The position numbers were made by a program, and so were the translations under genes. This document shows, in pieces, positions 61,908 to 64,000 of a DNA stretch of 64,000 nt. This DNA is from Nitriliruptoraceae bacterium (lineage in GTDB: Bacteria; Actinomycetota; Nitriliruptoria; Nitriliruptorales; Nitriliruptoraceae). Numbering within the stretch: the first letter of the stretch is position 1; every line of letters begins with the position of its first letter. A model generated the notes under the pieces. It did no database searches, was not told where the DNA came from, and was given only the letters and a program-made list of their open reading frames with translations. The stretch is from contig PXDB01000041.1 of assembly GCA_003565155.1 (NCBI GenBank), positions 1-64,000 of the forward strand, in the 5' to 3' direction.

Positions 61908-64000
61908 GTGAGCGACACTCCCCTCGAGGTACTGGCGCGCACGCGCCCACGTGCGCTGCACCGCGCGGAGGAGGGGCGCACCCTCACCCGCGATGAGGCC
62001 GCGGCGCTGCTCACCTGTCGTGAGGACGACCTCGAACGGCTGCTCGCCGTTGCCGGCCGGGTCCGCGACGCCGCACCGTGGTACGCCGAGGGTGCCTGGG
62101 GCCGCACCGCCGACGGGCGCCGGCGGGTCACCTACTCGCGCAAGGTCTTCGTCCCCCTCACCCACCTGTGTCGTGACGCCTGCGGCTACTGCACCTTCGC
62201 CTGGCCGCCCCACAAGGACCTGCCCGCCTACCAGTCGCCCGAGCAGGTGCTCGAGGTGGCACGGGCCGGCCAGGCCGCGGGCTGCACCGAGGTGCTGTTC
62301 ACCCTCGGTGACCAGCCGGAGGAGCGCTATCCCGCTGCACGCGAGTGGCTCGCGGCCCGCGGGTACGAGACCACCCTCGAGTACCTGCGGGCGGTGTCCA
62401 TCCAGGTCATCGAGGCGACCGGGGTGCTCCCGCACCTGAACCCGGGGGTGATGGGCTGGGCGGACCTCGCGACGCTCAAGCAGGTCTCCGCCTCCATGGG
62501 GATCATGCTCGAGACCACCTCTGAGCGCCTGCTGGAGAAGGGGCAGGCCCACTTCCAGGCCCCCGACAAGGAACCGGCGCGACGGCTGCAGACGCTGGAG
62601 GACGCGGGACGGCTGTCCGTTCCCTTCACCTCGGGGCTGTTGATCGGCATCGGGGAGACCCTCGGTGAGCGCATCGACACCCTGTTCGCCCTTCGCGACG
62701 TGCACCGGCGGTACGGCCACCTGCAGGAGGTGATCGTCCAGAACTTCCGCGCCAAGCCGGACACCGCGATGCGCGACCATCCGGAGCCGTCCTTCGAAGA
62801 CCTGCTGACCACCATCGCCACCGCACGCATCGTGCTCGGGCCGACGGTGCACCTGCAGGCGCCACCGAACCTCTCTCCCGGCACCTTCCACCTGCTGCTG
62901 CGCGCGGGCATCGATGACTGGGGTGGCGTCTCACCGGTGACCCCGGACCACGTCAACCCGGAGGCGCCGTGGCCGCAGCTCGAGGAGCTGTCGGCTCGCT
63001 CGGCCGACCAGGGGTTCGTCCTGACCCAACGGTTGCCCGTCTACCCCGAGCACGCGACGATGCCTGACCCCTGGCTCGCCGGTCGGATGCGCGGTCCGGT
63101 GTCGGCGCTGATGGACGAACGGGGGCTCGCCCGCGACGGTGTCCGCCCCGTCGGCCAGCCGTGGCAGGATCCGGAGGTCAGCTCGGGCGCGGTGACGGCG
63201 CGCATGGCAGCGGTCATGGACGCTCGTGAGGATGACGACCGTGGTGCGGATGGCGAGGACGGACCCCACGGTGCGGACGGACCCCACGGTGCGGACGGAC
63301 CCCACGGTGCGGACGGAACCGACGGTGCGGACGGAACCGACGCGGCTGATGGTGCGGTCGCGGACGCCGCACCGCCTGCGCAGCCGAGGGGCAACGGACA
63401 CCTGACGTACGGGGCGCCGGGCGCAGCGTCGAGCGACGTCGGGTCCGCGGCCGACGGCCGCAACGCCCGCTCCGCCGTGGCCGAGGACGAGTTGCATCGC
63501 GCGGTGTTCGGTGACCTGCACGTCATCGCCGACGGGGTGCTGGCCGCCAACGCTCCACGGGTCGAAGGCCCTGCCCGCACGACGATCCGCCGCGATGTCG
63601 CGGCGGCGCTCGCGCGCGCACAGTCCGGCACGGTGCTCGACGACGCGGAGGCGCTCCTGCTGTTCGACGCCACCGGCGTGGAGCTGGATGCCCTGGCTGC
63701 GGCAGCCGATGAGGTCCGCGCGGACCGGGTGGGCGAGACCGTCACCTACGTTGTCAACCGCAACATCAACTTCACCAACGTCTGCTACACCGGTTGCCGG
63801 TTCTGCGCCTTCGCCCAGCGGCGTGACGACCCGGATGCCTACACCCTGTCGTTGACCCAGCTGGCTGATCGCGCCGAGGAGGCGTGGCAGCTCGGCGCCA
63901 CCGAGGTGTGCATGCAGGGCGGGATCCACCCGGACCTGCCCGGTGACTACTACTTCGAGGTGCTCGATGCCGTGCTGGCCCGGGTGCCGGGTATGCACGT
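61908..64000 (+). CDS. fbiC: FbiC: bifunctional Fo synthase (CofG-CofH), truncated by window end
   Basis: Radical SAM enzyme making the deazaflavin Fo of F420; at least 697 codons are present and the ORF runs off the window. The CofG half (1-about 400) has the [4Fe-4S] motif CRDACGYC (Cys88, Cys92, Cys95). The CofH half has CYTGCRFC (Cys626, Cys630, Cys633). The linker (about 440-485) carries a collagen-like GADGPHGADGPH run from an 18-bp repeat. GTG at 61908 with GCGAGGAG upstream. No stop occurs before 64000. It is divergent from fbiA and fbiB. Confidence 0.94.
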   Translation, partial: MSDTPLEVLARTRPRALHRAEEGRTLTRDEAAALLTCREDDLERLLAVAGRVRDAAPWYAEGAWGRTADGRRRVTYSRKVFVPLTHLCRDACGYCTFAWPPHKDLPAYQSPEQVLEVARAGQAAGCTEVLFTLGDQPEERYPAAREWLAARGYETTLEYLRAVSIQVIEATGVLPHLNPGVMGWADLATLKQVSASMGIMLETTSERLLEKGQAHFQAPDKEPARRLQTLEDAGRLSVPFTSGLLIGIGETLGERIDTLFALRDVHRRYGHLQEVIVQNFRAKPDTAMRDHPEPSFEDLLTTIATARIVLGPTVHLQAPPNLSPGTFHLLLRAGIDDWGGVSPVTPDHVNPEAPWPQLEELSARSADQGFVLTQRLPVYPEHATMPDPWLAGRMRGPVSALMDERGLARDGVRPVGQPWQDPEVSSGAVTARMAAVMDAREDDDRGADGEDGPHGADGPHGADGPHGADGTDGADGTDAADGAVADAAPPAQPRGNGHLTYGAPGAASSDVGSAADGRNARSAVAEDELHRAVFGDLHVIADGVLAANAPRVEGPARTTIRRDVAAALARAQSGTVLDDAEALLLFDATGVELDALAAAADEVRADRVGETVTYVVNRNINFTNVCYTGCRFCAFAQRRDDPDAYTLSLTQLADRAEEAWQLGATEVCMQGGIHPDLPGDYYFEVLDAVLARVPGMH
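63261..63350 (+). repeat. 18-bp in-frame tandem repeat in the fbiC inter-domain linker
   Basis: Three exact copies of GGACCCCACGGTGCGGAC (63261-63278, 63279-63296, 63297-63314), a variant at 63315-63332 and a decayed copy at 63333-63350. They encode GADGPH / GADGTD hexapeptides between the CofG and CofH domains. Confidence 0.95.

Overview
The window is about 64 kb of very GC-rich DNA with dense coding, GTG/TTG starts, purine-rich ribosome sites and many 4-base GTGA gene overlaps. Several genes are typical of Actinomycetota: mycothiol synthase (mshD) beside an orphan GlnR-type regulator, a mycothiol-dependent nitroreductase-like DsbA protein, the coenzyme F420 genes fbiA, fbiB and fbiC, a TIGR03089 protein, LCP cell-wall ligases and a DUF222/HNH endonuclease. 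The maltose-binding lipoprotein has an extremely acidic linker, which fits a salt-adapted host. My inference is a deep-branching, possibly halophilic or alkaliphilic actinobacterium (Nitriliruptoria-like); the sequence alone does not prove this.

Layout. 1-2.1 kb: tRNA-Asp, tRNA-Lys, mshD and, convergent with it, glnR. 2.5-4.8 kb: an HTH regulator fused to a TusA-like domain and an acyl-CoA dehydrogenase. 4.9-12.0 kb: a LacI repressor divergent from a maltose/maltodextrin operon (binding protein, two permeases, GH13 hydrolase). 12.0-18.9 kb: a YwrD-like gamma-glutamyltransferase and a small protein, facing an operon of NlpC/P60 endopeptidase, hydantoinase/oxoprolinase A and B. 19.2-22.5 kb: purN, purH, folD. 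22.6-26.1 kb: methyltransferase, mdh, a GNAT, trpS. 26.2-29.8 kb: sdhC, sdhA, sdhB followed by a strong hairpin terminator.

29.9-42.6 kb is acyl-CoA and redox metabolism: a mutase large subunit without its B12 domain, an LpdA-type flavoprotein, the mycothiol-dependent reductase, biotin carboxylase/BCCP, two cupredoxin lipoproteins, carboxyltransferase beta and epsilon subunits, biotin ligase, and a second acyl-CoA dehydrogenase, followed by an unrecognised protein and a small membrane protein. These parts fit branched-chain amino acid and propionate degradation. 42.6-45.1 kb: an MgtE-type cation transporter with a PhoU/TrkA-C partner. 45.3-47.4 kb: a third acyl-CoA dehydrogenase, probably leaderless, and a GerW-like protein. 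47.4-56.3 kb: a cell-envelope polysaccharide cluster (TIGR03089, LytR_C protein, LCP ligase, two GT2 glycosyltransferases, nucleotidyltransferase, Wzm/Wzt exporter), with a gene order recalling the mycobacterial arabinogalactan-linker region. 56.5-59.1 kb: an HNH endonuclease convergent with, and overlapping, a DUF3105 gene. 59.1-64.0 kb: fbiB and fbiA, divergent from fbiC, which runs off the window.

Two patterns cross the whole window. First, short perfect tandem repeats recur: in genes the period is a multiple of three (18, 27, 36, 45 bp), while the one in a leader has a 23-bp period. Second, many genes have a GC-rich TAnnnT -10-like box a short distance upstream and no visible -35. No CRISPR array, insertion sequence, integrase, rRNA or complete prophage was seen.
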